From positions 30,135,716 to 30,199,715 of the forward strand of contig OX465587.1 in NCBI GenBank assembly GCA_950022655.1: a DNA stretch of 64,000 nucleotides. The letters run 5' to 3'. This DNA is from Alentia gelatinosa. Its lineage: Eukaryota; Annelida; Polychaeta; Phyllodocida; Polynoidae. The translations under genes and the position numbers were made by a program. This document shows positions 20,360 through 30,490 of this stretch, piece by piece. The notes under the pieces are model-generated. The model saw nothing but the letters and a program-made list of their open reading frames with translations, was not told where the DNA came from and made no database searches. Position 1 is the first letter of the stretch, and each line of letters opens with the position of its first letter.

Positions 20360-21444
20360 TCTCTAATACAAGGCAGCGTATATGAGCATGTTTTCCATGC
20401 TCAATGAAAGTCTATATAACCTCTCCCTAACCTAGGCAACGTATATGGGTGTGGCCAACACTTAATAAAAGTGTATAACTTCTCCCTAACCTAGGCAGCG
20501 TGTATGAGCATGTTTTCTATGCTCAATGAAAGTCTATATAACCTCTCCCTAACCTAGGCAACGTATATGGGTGTGGCCAACACTCAATAAAAGTCTATAA
20601 CTTCTCCCTAACCTAGGCAGCGTGTATGAGCATGTTTTCCCTGCTCAATGAAAGTCTATATAACCTCTCCCTAACCTAGGCAACGTATATGGGTGTGGCC
20701 AACACTCAATAAAAGTGTATAACTTCTCCCTAGCCTAGGCAGCGTGTATGAGCATGTTTTCCATGCTCAATGAAAGTCTATATAACCTCTCCCTAACCTA
20801 GGCAACGTATATGGGTGTGGCCAACACTTAATAAAAGTGTATAACTTCTCCCTAACCTAGGCAGCGTGTATGAGCATGTTTTCTATGCTCAATGAAAGTC
20901 TATATAACCTCTCCCTAACCTAGGCAACGTATATGGGTGTGGCCAACACTCAATAAAAGTCTATAACTTCTCCCTAACCTAGGCAGCGTGTATGAGCATG
21001 TTTTCCATGCTCAATGAAAGTCTATATAACCTCTCACTAACCTAGGCAACGTATATGGGTGTGGCCAACACTCAATAAAAGTCTATAACTTCTCCCTAAC
21101 CTAGGCAGCGTATATGAGCATGTTTTCTATGCTCAATGAAAGTCTATATAACCTCTCCCTAACCTAGGCAACGTATATGGGTGTGGCCAACACTCAATAA
21201 AAGTCTATAACTTCTCCCTAACCTAGGCAGCGTGTATGAGCATGTTTTCCATGCTCAATGAAAGTCTATATAACCTCTCCCTAACCTAGGCAACGTATAT
21301 GGGTGTGGCCAACACTCAATAAAAGTCTATAACTTCTCCCTAACCTAGGCAGCGTATATGAGCGTGTTTTCTTTGCTCAATGAAAGTCTATATAACCCCT
21401 CCTTAACCTTGGGAACGTATATGGGTGTGGACAACACTCAATAA
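20360..21444. repeat. 122-bp dimeric satellite array
   Basis: The marker GGCAACGTATATGGG recurs at 20436, 20558, 20680, 20802, 20924, 21046, 21168 and 21290 (exact 122-bp steps), with a degenerate copy at 21412. Each unit is two related halves of about 61 bp: one with GGCAACGTATATGGGTGTGG, the other with GGCAGCGTGTATGAGCATG. Both end in CTCCCTAACCTA. Halves alternate strictly, so the 122-bp dimer is the unit that expanded. Confidence 0.95.
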
Positions 21445-21762
21445 TTAGTAGAAACCGAACGAGAGTTAGACTTGACAATGTTTATGCCACGACGGGAAGG
21501 TCGCGTATTACTACACGAGGCGGTGCTGAGTGTAGTGAGGAGCAGACCTGACCAGATCCTACCTCGTCTATGCTTTTGTATTACTAAAAGATGAATATTG
21601 AGTCAACGACCAACAGAACCTTTTTCATAGTAGCTGACATCCTGCTCTCTGATTGGTCAATATTGTTTTTACTCTAGTGGCATACAAAACACTTTATGTC
21701 ACGGCCTGCCACATAAAATTTCCCTATGTTAAGTCTATGGCGGGTTTTTTATTAGGGGTAGG
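21445..21762 (+). mobile_element. Modular foldback insertion inside the 122-bp satellite
   Basis: A 318-bp insert splits a satellite unit: ATAA at 21441-21444 is repeated at 21763-21766, and removing insert plus one ATAA restores AACACTCAATAAAAGTCTATAAC. It holds a foldback module (TGCCACGACGGGAAGGTCGCG.., centre ACGAGGCGGTGCTGAG) and a B module ending TTAGGGGTAGG. The site shows that the two modules were inserted as one piece. Confidence 0.8.
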
Positions 21763-21905
21763 ATAAAAGTCTATAACTTCTCCCTAACCTAGGCAGCGTA
21801 TATGAGCGTGTTTTCCATGCTCAATGACAGTTCCTATAACCTCTCCCTGACCTGGCCAGCGTATCTGAGCATGTGTCCACACTTAATAATAAGCTTTTCC
21901 TGACT
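21763..21905. repeat. Right remnant of the 122-bp satellite
   Basis: The array resumes with AAAGTCTATAACTTCTCCC and GGCAGCGTATATGAGCGTG, then degrades (CTGACCTGGCCAGCGTATCTGAGC) to about 21900. Confidence 0.85.
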
Positions 21906-21959
21906 TGTAACACCCCAGAGCAGGGCACACAAGGGTCTGGGAATCATGTGCACAAAACT

Positions 21960-22483
21960 CTAAATTAGGATTCACATGGTAGGATTCATGTACCTCACAG
22001 GGTGTTTGTTTGAGACAAATCATTCTGTACTGGAACTGAAGGGTCCGAATTCCCTGAGACATATTTTTTCTCCTGTAATTTTGGCAACATTTATCCCTAA
22101 TAAGGAACAGAATCTCATGAGATTTTGAACCCTGTGAGGTACATGAATCCTACCATGTGAATTCCACTTAACAAGGAACAGAATCTCATGAGATTTTGAA
22201 CCTTGTGAGGTAAATGAATCCCATCGTGTGAATTTCACTAAACAAGGAACAGAATCTGATGAGATTTTGAACCCTGTGAGGTACATGAATCCCATTGTTT
22301 GAATATCATTTAAAAAGGAACAGAATCTGATGAGATTTTGAACCCTCTAAGGTACATGAATCCCATCGTGTGAATTTCACTAAACAAGGAACAGAATCTG
22401 TTGAGATTTTGAACCCTGTGAGGTACATGAATCCCATCATGTGAATATCATTTAAAAAGGAACAGAATCTGATGAGATTTTGA
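21960..22483 (-). repeat. 71-bp satellite E, block 1
   Basis: Starts with a V-type terminus (TTCACATGGTAGGATTCATG), then five to six units of GGAACAGAATCT.ATGAGATTTTGAACCCTGTGAGGTA..TGAATCCCA. Open frames of about 64 codons are repeat artefacts. The block is cut at 22483 by element W. Confidence 0.85.
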
Positions 22484-23526
22484 CACTGCACGAAACTAAC
22501 GCCTTTACATATGTATGCGCAATCGCGGTATCGCACGTATTGGCCGTAAATCGTCTTGTTTTCATTTGTATATGCCTGTAATCCGCATCTGCGTATCAGG
22601 CGTCTAAGAGACAGTTTCCTTATGTAGACACGCGCGACTTGGCTGTATTTCACGTCTGGCGTATTTAAGATAAAACATACCCTGCCCAATATATATACGC
22701 CAGACGTATATATATGATACCAAAAAAAATATATGTTGCGACCCCCTGCCCGCCCCGTCCTGTGGGTGTTGGTAGAGGATGCACCAACACTGACCCGCCT
22801 CCCGCGACCTGCCAACACCAGCCCCCACCGCGCCCCCGACACCCCACCACCCCACCACCCTACACTCATTCTACCCACAGTGAAGCCTTAGTACACGACC
22901 CCCGCCTCCCTGCAGTTTGTGTAGACGGATTAGCGGCCGCTCGGCTTGTGTAAGATGATTTCAGTCCTGAGGGCGGGCGGCTGAGCGGGTGGCTGTGAGG
23001 GTGGCGGCCGCATTCACACTACTTCTAACAAGTCGGGAGGAGGACTTCAGGCGCACAGAGACACTGGGGGGAGGCGATTATATAGTAAGCCTGACTTTCC
23101 ACACATTGAAATGGTGTTTTAAAGTTTAAAAAATATCAGAAAAACGGTAAAAAAAACAACTTAATGCATGGTTAATTATGTGTAATTAATCAATATATAC
23201 TCAATCAGGTTTTATAAAGGTTTTATAAAATTAATTGGTAATATAGGATTGCATTTTTCATATAAAACAGACTTGGATGGTTAATGGCAAATGAAATATG
23301 CTACCATTGATGTCCCCAAGTGGCAGAGGTCGGAATTATTGGATAGTGGCGTAAATAAACAGAATCAGGCGTATATATGACGTATATAAGACCGCACCAT
23401 GGACACATATATACGCCACTAGATAAGGCGTCTACGAAACGTCTAATAGGTCGAACTTGTAGACGCAAAATCGTACTGATAGACGCGTTTCGCATACATA
23501 TGTAAAGTGGTAAGTTTCGTGTAGAG
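22484..23526. mobile_element. About 1-kb inverted-repeat element W inserted in satellite E
   Basis: The left end CACTGCACGAAACTAACGCC and the reverse complement of the right end, CTCTACACGAAACTTACCAC, are followed on both sides by TTTACATATGTATGCG, giving a degenerate TIR of about 45 bp. TGA flanks both sides (22481-22483, 23527-23529), and removing the element restores the satellite unit. The interior has GTATATATACGCC strings and a GC-rich core (22736-23070). A 3-bp duplication suits PIF/Harbinger- or CACTA-like elements. No transposase seen. Confidence 0.75.
22736..23070. other. GC-rich core of element W
   Basis: C-rich first half (CCCGCC, CCACCACCCCACCACCC) and G-rich second half (GGCGGGCGG, GGGTGGCGGCCGC) with two NotI-type GCGGCCGC sites, in strong contrast to the AT-rich ends of W. 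Possibly captured host sequence such as a CpG-island fragment; no protein recognised. Confidence 0.45.
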
Positions 23527-23990
23527 TGAACCCTCTGAGGTACATGAATCCCATCATGTCAATCCCACTTAACAAGAAACAGAATCTGATGAGATTTTGA
23601 ACGCTGTGAGGTACATGAATCCCATCGTGTGAATTCAACTTAACAAGGAACATAATCTGATGAGATTTTGAACCCTGTGATGTTCATGAATCCTACCGTG
23701 TGGATTCCACTGAACAAGGAACAGAATCTGATGAGATTTTGAACCCTGTCAGGTACATGAATCCCACCGTGTGAATTCTACTTAACAAGGAACAGAATCT
23801 GATGAGATTTTGAACCCTGTCAGGTACATGAATCCTACCATTTGGATTCCACTTAACAAGGATCAGAATCTGATGAGATTTTAAACCCTGTGAGGTAAAT
23901 GTATCCCACCGTGTGAATCCCACTTAACAAAGAACAGAATCTGATGAGATTTTGAACCCTGTGAGGTACATGAATCACACCATGTGAACA
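23527..23990 (-). repeat. 71-bp satellite E, block 2
   Basis: Continues the interrupted unit (TGAACCCTCTGAGGTACATGA) through about six units to CATGAATCACACCATGTGAA near 23987. Confidence 0.85.
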
Positions 23991-24049
23991 CAGGAGCATG
24001 ACACAGGGGTGGCCTGGGGTTGTGCTCCTGTGTTTTCTAGGTCGCGCTA

Positions 24050-24510
24050 AAATAGAACGGATTATGAACATTTATCAAATGATTAAACACAATCAGAATA
24101 AAGTTCATTATAGTATGTATCCTTCTCTGACTGGCCCATGAATCAAAGACTTGTCCACTCTGAACAGAATCTCCTGTTTATGGCCCCAAACCGATTCCTG
24201 TAACCCTGGACCTCCTCCTGCCCCTCCCCCTCCCCTCCTCCAGTTCCCTGGCCGCCTGTGTTGTCAAAGCAATAAATTTTGTCTGCTCCTGAATATGACC
24301 CTATTGATATCAAAGAGAGAAGGTATCAATCTCCCAGCAGATATCCTCACCAATAGCCAGGATATCTGAATGGAGAGTGTTTGAAATACTGGTGCTATAC
24401 AGCGCCAGAAATCCAACACCATTACCAATTGCACCAGTCCTGTATCCCAACGAGGAGGGTAGCAATAGGATGAAGGGACTGGAGCCAGTCTAAACGGGAC
24501 CCAACGAGGT
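24050..24510 (+). repeat. Dispersed repeat O, copy 2
   Basis: Same block order as 6230-6700, including CTCCTGCCCCTCCCCCTCCC, GCAATAAATTTTG, TATCAATCTCCCAGCAGATATCC and GACTGGAGCCAGTCTA. Confidence 0.7.
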
Positions 24511-25020
24511 TTAGTATTTGTTTGTGTTCTTATTTGTGCTGCACTTAACTGCCCGGTAAGAAGCATGTTATTCGGTGACAGTTCTGGTGCATCACACTGA
24601 ACTTTAGTCCCATTTCACACGGACTTGTGGCTTGGTTCTGTGTTGGATATAGAAATAATACGAAATCCCTGGGGGTTTTTTTTTTTGGGGGGGGGGGGGC
24701 GGGGGGTTTCTAATCAAATCTATATTGGTTCCAAATATAGTACATCATCATGAGTGTGATATGCAAGTCACCTTTGACGCTTTTGAGCCAATAACAGGAG
24801 ACCTGTCAGGGTGCTATACGCAATTGCGGGTTTTCTTCAGGTTCCATTTTCTGAACAACATAACCACATCAATCGATCTCTGTATCTTTCTCAACTTTGT
24901 GACTTGATAGAGAACAAGAAATAACCGAATTTATACATTTTACATATTATCCTCTCAAGGCGGTGGGGGGGGGGGGGAATTAGCAGTGCTGTGGAACCAC
25001 CAGATATCAACTCATCCAAA
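24511..25020. other. Intergenic, nothing recognised
   Basis: Contains T/G homopolymer runs (24677-24705) and another G run near 24965-24977. No gene or named repeat seen. Confidence 0.4.
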
Positions 25021-25310
25021 TAATATCGTAAAACTGGATGTGTTTTAATCTTGGCCACAGTATGCCACGACTGGAATTTGGCATAGTGCTTTCACGAGGC
25101 GAAAAGACAAAACTCCAGGAGTGGCATGCAGTGGCCAAACGAATCAGGTTTTGATTTTATCCTACCCTGTCTCCTCGATTTTGGAATATTACCTGATAAC
25201 AATTCTGTATTCCACTAGTGGCATATAAAACCCCGTATGCCAGGCAGCGTGGCATACGGAAACTTAAGGTTAAGCCTATGGGATTTCATATTATAGGGGT
25301 AGGATAATAG
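25021..25310 (+). mobile_element. Modular foldback element A+B
   Basis: Left arm ATATCGTAAAACTGGATG, middle CACGAGGCGAAAAGAC (centre partly deleted), then module B from TTTTATCCTACCC to TATAGGGGTAGGATAA. Confidence 0.75.
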
Positions 25311-25409
25311 TCAGATAATCAATCCCAGTAGTCAGTGTTGGGTATACTCTCCTGCATAATTTTCCCAGCGATTAGTGAACACTCGGTTTCTTTGGTTTTT
25401 GCCCTCCCC

Positions 25410-25552
25410 CAGCGATTAGTGGACCAGACACCGATTTTATCAATGTGCGGATCGAGCGAGGGGTTACGTAATTTGCTTGCAACAAGGTGACCGACTCCTA
25501 TACGATTTGGGAACTAATCGTTCAACCCTAAATCGGTAGATGGGCATCCGGC
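25410..25552 (+). mobile_element. K-family MITE, right-end fragment
   Basis: Runs from AGCGATTAGTGGACC through CGAGCGAGGGGTTACGTAATTTGC and ACTAATCGTTCAACCC to TCGGTAGATGGGCATCCGGC and TTAA. Confidence 0.7.
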
Positions 25553-25744
25553 TTAACCAATTCCACAGTGCTTCAGCGAGACTTCGGTGGCGGTAGGTGT
25601 CGGTAAGTATCAAACCCCCTGCTACCCTCCTTCCTTACCACCTCAGACAGTCTAACAGCATCTTGTTTATCATGTGACCACACTACCTATATATTTTTAT
25701 TATTTTCATACGCAACTTTGTTTTTATTATTGTAATAATTGACT

Positions 25745-26023
25745 AAGGCCTGGCGTCCACCTACTACGATATGACACCGATATGGTCTACGATGCACCTC
25801 CCGATGAGAAATCAAAATCGCGTCGGAAGGTCACCTAATATCGGGGCAGTTGACCACATTTCAGCGATTAGACACCGATAAAAACCCCATACAATGCGTG
25901 GTGGATTGGCATGTCTAGACATATATGTCTACGATTTTCCACCTTTCCGATATGTCTCCGATATTCGCTTTTTGTATCGGTGCCATATAGGTAGATCTGA
26001 ATTTCTATCGTAGTAGATACGTG
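25745..26023 (+). mobile_element. Inverted-repeat element I, copy 1
   Basis: Starts AGGCCTGGCGTCCACCTACT and ends with the partly inverted TATCGTAGTAGATACGTG. It is rich in CCGATATG and GATATCGG-like words. Related copies at 35035 and 35372. Confidence 0.65.
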
Positions 26024-26706
26024 TTGGAGATAAAAATTGTATTTTTTATTGCTATGACATAAAATTCGTTTCGTTCATTCTGAGAACTTGATAAAACATT
26101 CTTGTTAAGTATAAGAACTGAGACCAGTGCTCTCTTATTGACAAATATTATTTACAAGATTTCTGAGCCCTATACAAAGGGACTTTGTTAAAAATAAATA
26201 ATAGTAATGCAGATGATGCTAGGGACATCTAGGATATCTAGCCCAACCTCTCATGAGTTTGGTTTAGGTTCTGTATTACGAAAGGATTTTCTCTTTTTAC
26301 CAATGTTAAAACTGTCTGGTATTCTATGTATGTCCTTTTCTTTTCCTCAAAAAAAGACAATCAGCTATGAAATTTTCTTATTATGTTGTACATGGATAAT
26401 TTACTGTTGTATTGAATATAAATTCCATGTATATTTCGGAAGTGCCAATAACCTGCTTTTAAAAAAAGAAATTCAGAAAGCACTTCGTTTTGGTCATTCA
26501 TTGTTCTCCAACTCGTTTGAAAGCTACGCGATATTCACTCGGCTTCTCCTCGCTCATATCGCTCGAGGCCTCTGACCAACACATGTTGGTTTCTTCTTTA
26601 ACATTTTGCATGTTTACATTGTACAGACAAATATTGTACGAATGACTATATCAAACAGTAGACGCTTGGGTAATAACCCCCGCACTAACTGCGGCCGTCT
26701 CACCAT
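26024..26706. other. Intergenic with an A' foldback fragment
   Basis: GTTCTCCAACTCGTTTG..CACTCGGCTTCTCCTCG..ACATGTTGGTTTCTTC (about 26500-26600) matches module A' at 5355-5490. A 122-codon open frame at 26207-26575 runs into this repeat and has no family pattern, so I do not call it a gene. Confidence 0.5.
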
Positions 26707-27345
26707 GATAGACCTAAAGTGGGATTCACACTGTGGGATTTATGTGTCTCACAGGTCGTTTGTCTGAGACAAATCCTGTTGAGATTCTGTTCCCTGTAGA
26801 GTGGGATTCACACGGTGGGATTCACGTACCTCACAGGCCGTTTGTCTGAGACAAATCCTATTGAGATTTGGTACTGAAACACAATCTCCTCGTGTGAATG
26901 ACAGGGTTCCATTTTGCTGAGACAACTTTTTTCCTTTGCAATTGTCGGCGACAATCACCCCATACAAGGAACAGAATCTCATGAGATTTTGACTTTAAAC
27001 AGGTTTAAAATTTAGAGGGGCATTTTGGTGAGACAAATGTATTTCACACATTCTCCCCAAATCTGTGAGTCTCTGTGGTCCCAAATAACACCTATTCACA
27101 TGGGGAAGTATCCTGAGTCAGCGACTATGTACCCTGTGTACCATGTGTAGGGGTGTAGGGGTGAGACTATGTACCTGTTAAGTCCTCCCATGTGAATTGA
27201 ATCTGCCATGTTACCCTGAGACTGTAGAATACCCCAATCTATGAAACTTTGTACACAGCTGGAAATAGTAGCCGACTGGTGCAAATGTGTGAAGTACACC
27301 AGTCTCAGGTCCATTTTTCCCATGTGTGAATCCCACTTCACCATA
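26707..27345 (+). mobile_element. Inverted-repeat element V, copy 1
   Basis: About 640 bp from CTAAAGTGGGATTCACACTG to GTGTGAATCCCACTTCA. The interior matches 32476-33017 in reverse (CCTCGTGTGAATGACAGGGTTCC, TCTGAGACAAATCC, GTACACCAGTCTCAGGTCC). Its ends are the same sequence that forms the 71-bp satellite E unit. Confidence 0.8.
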
Positions 27346-27832
27346 ACATATTAGGCACAGAGTGATTGCTAGTTACGACATCATCCGCCAGGATATTGTA
27401 AGATAGCACCACTGTAGTCGGGGGGCAACCACTGTTATCAGTTGTTATAATCTATAGATAATATTGAGGCGAGGTTAAAATTCCTCCACGACAAGCCCCA
27501 ACAGATATTTTGGATAATATACATTAGTAATTGGTCCTGCCACCTGGTGTTTTTGGTGGCGTCGGGGGGCAATATCGCTGCCTATATAGCACAAAAACTA
27601 TGTGCCCTATAGATCTGGCAACCCACATTTGGCTACGTAAATTATGACACCGTAGTAAAACAATTTATAGGTCAAAGGAGGGGAGTAGTTAAGGGAAAAG
27701 TCGGGGATAACGAACGTGAGGAGGGTAGGTTGTGTTTGATTCTTATTGGATTATGCAGGAACATAGTGAGTCATAACGGTCAGTAGAAATCTGGATTTGA
27801 TATCTAATTGCTGTTGACATTTCAAAGACCCT
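27346..27832. other. Intergenic, nothing recognised
   Basis: No gene, RNA or repeat family identified. Confidence 0.4.
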
Positions 27833-28874
27833 GGGGGCAGTTTCATAATCTAGGATCGTACATGAAGAACCTTTTCTGTACCTCGTACAAGGGTTATCGT
27901 CTAATAATATTTAAGTCTGTTGGCTAAGACAATATTGGCCGTCCATAAGGTCGTCCATAAGTGTTGAATAAAATTGATCCTCATCGTCCCTGGGCCTCTG
28001 TGGCGTTCAGAAAAGGGTCTACATGTACGATCCTGGGCCCTGTTTTTCAGTCAAGACATAATCGCCCAACGATACCCTAAGATGTCTCCACGATTGGAAG
28101 ACAATTTGCAAGACACAAAATGGCGGGTGTGCTATAGACACGGTCTCAGTGCGGCGCGCTCGATCGCCGCTAAAAGTGTCTCAAGTCTAGAACTGTCTCA
28201 GGCTCTATCAAAGCTCATTGTGTGTATATAGAGGTTTTGCCGTGCTTCCCATATGACTTTAGAATTGAAATTTTAACACGAGTAGGGGATACATTTGACC
28301 TATAACCGTACCAAATATGAAGAAAATCGGCTTCTTCGTTCTGAAGTTATCGGCGTTTTAATTTCGTAATAGCAATCATCTGCTCTGGTGGCCAGTCACC
28401 CTCCCACCTCCGGATACGCAGTCAATGTCAAGGTCGCTGCATAAATTAGCGGAGGTGTCGGAAAAAATACACTGGCCACCAGACCAGATGATTGCTATGA
28501 CGAAATTAAAACGCCGATAACTTCGGAACGGTGGGACCGATTTTCCTCATATTTGGTACGATTATAGGTTATATGTATACCTTACTGGTGTTAAATTTAA
28601 TTGCTTAATTCTTACGGGAAGTGAAGTTGCGCATTCTGTACGACATGTCCATAGATGTCTTAGGTCTAAGACACTTTGGAAGACATTTGGAACCACGTGA
28701 CCCTAAAGATGTCTTATCTATAGTACACCTGGCTGCAGTCTAAGTGCTCTTGACGGACAATCGTTGGCCGATCCCCAAAGATGTCTTATCTATAGTACAC
28801 TGACAGCTGTAAGATATCTTACAAAGAGGATATCGTGACTGAAAAACAGGGCCCTGGGTTATGAAACGGGCCCC
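27833..28874 (+). mobile_element. Element D carrying a nested 820-bp palindrome
   Basis: D begins GGGGGCAGTTTCATAATCTAGG and ends TATGAAACGGGCCCC. Its right arm is split just after CATGTACGATCCT by element G (28035-28854). Without G the arms pair as in other D copies. Confidence 0.8.
28035..28854. mobile_element. Palindromic element G, 820 bp
   Basis: The ends GGGCCCTGTTTTTCAGTCA and TGACTGAAAAACAGGGCCC are perfectly inverted. An inner inverted pair (CGTACCAAATATGA..GGCGTTTTAATTTCG..CTGGTGGCCAGT against ACTGGCCACCAG..CGAAATTAAAACGCC..TCATATTTGGTACG) makes most of the unit a giant foldback with a loop near 28400-28470. Half copy at 399-781. No protein. Confidence 0.85.
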
Positions 28875-29064
28875 TGGTGGAGGAGGAGGCCATTCAATAA
28901 TATTTTGTCGTACATTAGGCTGGATGGTAAGATAAATCGAAAGGTAAACAAAAATCTGAGCGACCTGTACAATTGAGGGTAGAATAAATCTAGTCGTGGG
29001 CTTCAACATTATCGTTCATACAGAATGTCTTACAATTGTCGTGCAATTGAACCAATGAATGAAA

Positions 29065-29150
29065 GAATGATAGATGAGTAATGAGAATGTAAGAGGCAGA
29101 TAGGCTGAACATTATCTGCCTCTTACATTCTCATTACTCATCTATCATTC
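29065..29150. other. Perfect long hairpin (38-bp arms, 10-nt loop)
   Basis: 29065-29102 and 29113-29150 are exact reverse complements, with GGCTGAACAT as the loop. A transcript of either strand would fold into an uninterrupted 38-bp stem. No other copy was seen in the window. It could be a recent inverted duplication or a hairpin-RNA source; neither is shown. Confidence 0.9.
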
Positions 29151-29237
29151 TTGTATCACCTCAGTAATTACCTTTATTGTGGTGGTGGAGGGAAATTTAT
29201 CAACATTATTTACTGGGTCTTGTTTCTAGCCCAGACA

Positions 29238-29244
29238 CATATAT

Positions 29245-29300
<56 letters not shown>
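29238..29300. repeat. (AT)n microsatellite
   Basis: Nearly pure TA dinucleotides. Confidence 0.95.
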
Positions 29301-29431
29301 TCCATACTTATCACTCACAAATGCAGAAGTGTTCTGAGATGTAAATCTGTACTTACCTGAGAAATCACAAAGGAAGACCATCCTCGTGATGATTTGTGCG
29401 TAATAAACAAACAAAAAACCATTCCCACGTG

Positions 29432-29605
29432 CTTTAAGCCCAATGCCCATCTACCGATTTCGGAACATTCATGTACCTTTGTCGGCGACAATTTACTCAT
29501 AATCCCAAGGTTGTCAGACTTTGTGGGTTCAAATCCCACTACATCCACTTTTCTACTTCATCCCCAGCAGTGGTAGATTTACTGCTATATCAAAAGGGTC
29601 CTACG
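29432..29605 (+). mobile_element. K-family fragment fused to a SINE tail
   Basis: The left 60 bp are a K terminus (AAGCCCAATGCCCATCTACC..TTGTCGGCGACAA). At about 29500 it switches to the 3' half of the tRNA-derived SINE (ATCCCAAGGTTGTCAGACTTTG, B-box GGGTTCAAATCCC, CAGCAGTGGTAGATTTACTG), without the A-box half. Confidence 0.65.
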
Positions 29606-29669
29606 GGGGAATATACATGATCCTTTGATACGCCCAGGGTTCTGCTGTACTTGCTCCAGCAAGGTCTAG

Positions 29670-29760
29670 TGCTACTAGATACAATAGAACCCGCATAACG
29701 GACACCCTGCGTTAACGGACACCTTTCCTCGGAACGGTTCCCTCTATTAGATGTTTATTT
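29670..29760 (+). mobile_element. pogo-like MITE fragment
   Basis: AATAGAACCCGCATAACGGACACC..GCGTTAACGGACACC and CTCGGAACGGTTCCCTCTATTAGATG match the intact 194-bp element at 40533-40726. The right terminus is missing. Confidence 0.65.
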
Positions 29761-29773
29761 TAACCTCACGTAA

Positions 29774-30079
29774 AGCCCAATGCCCATCTACCGATTTCGG
29801 AACTTTCATGTACCTTTGTCGGCGATAAACGGACAGTAATTTGTCTCAGCCAAGGCATCCTAACGGAGTCGGCCGTAGTCGGTAGATGTTGGACAGCTAG
29901 GCAAGGGTGAACCACCGATTAGTAGACCGATTTGCTTAGGACTAATATCCAGCACCCCATCTCCTCAATGTCCGCCAGTCGAGCTAAGGGTTACATAATT
30001 TGCCTACGACATGTTGACCGACTCCTATACGATTTGGTAAATAATCTCTCAACCCTGAATCGGTAGATGGGCATCAGGC
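29774..30079 (+). mobile_element. K-family MITE, first of a head-to-head pair
   Basis: About 306 bp from AGCCCAATGCCCATCTACCG to CGGTAGATGGGCATCAGGC. The TTAA at 30080-30083 is shared with the next K copy. Confidence 0.8.
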
Positions 30080-30083
30080 TTAA

Positions 30084-30490
30084 GCCCTATGCCCATCTAC
30101 CGATTAATGGTTGAACTATTAGTTCCAAAATCGTATAGGAGTCGGTCAACTTGTCGCAGGCAAATTACGTGACCCCTCGCTCGACCGGAGGACAGGGAGG
30201 AGAGGGGGTGGTGGGTATTACAGATATACGATTATGCACCCCAGCGACTAGATTTATCAACATGTTGATAAACTTTTCACCACTGAATTTGGAATATAGA
30301 AACCACAACTTGTCGGTGACAAAAGGTTGTCTGAAGGAGGTGGTTCACTAATCGGTGGCTCAACCTTGCCTAGCTGTCCTACTGACAACGGCCGACTCCA
30401 TTAGGATGGCTCGCCTGAGACGAATTACCGTCCGTTTGTCACCGACAAAGGTACATAAATGTTCTGATATCGGTAGGTGGGCATTGGCCA
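30084..30490 (+). mobile_element. K-family MITE, second of the pair
   Basis: Runs from GCCCTATGCCCATCTACCG to CGGTAGGTGGGCATTGGCC, with internal blocks in an order differing from its neighbour (GTCGGTCAACTTGTCGCAGG first, then ACAAACGGACGG-type sequence near the right end). Confidence 0.75.

Noticed and set aside
22306..22878. 190-codon minus-strand open frame
   Set aside because: Spans the junction of satellite E and element W; made of repeat and GC-rich TE sequence, no domain.
24677..24705. T and G homopolymer runs as a regulatory or G-quadruplex element
   Set aside because: Several such runs (3196, 24965, 31920, 32355, 51851) lie in repeats or junk and are prone to sequencing error; no consistent context.
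26207..26575. 122-codon + strand open frame as a hypothetical gene
   Set aside because: Its last third is the A' foldback repeat; the rest has no recognisable family or coding bias.
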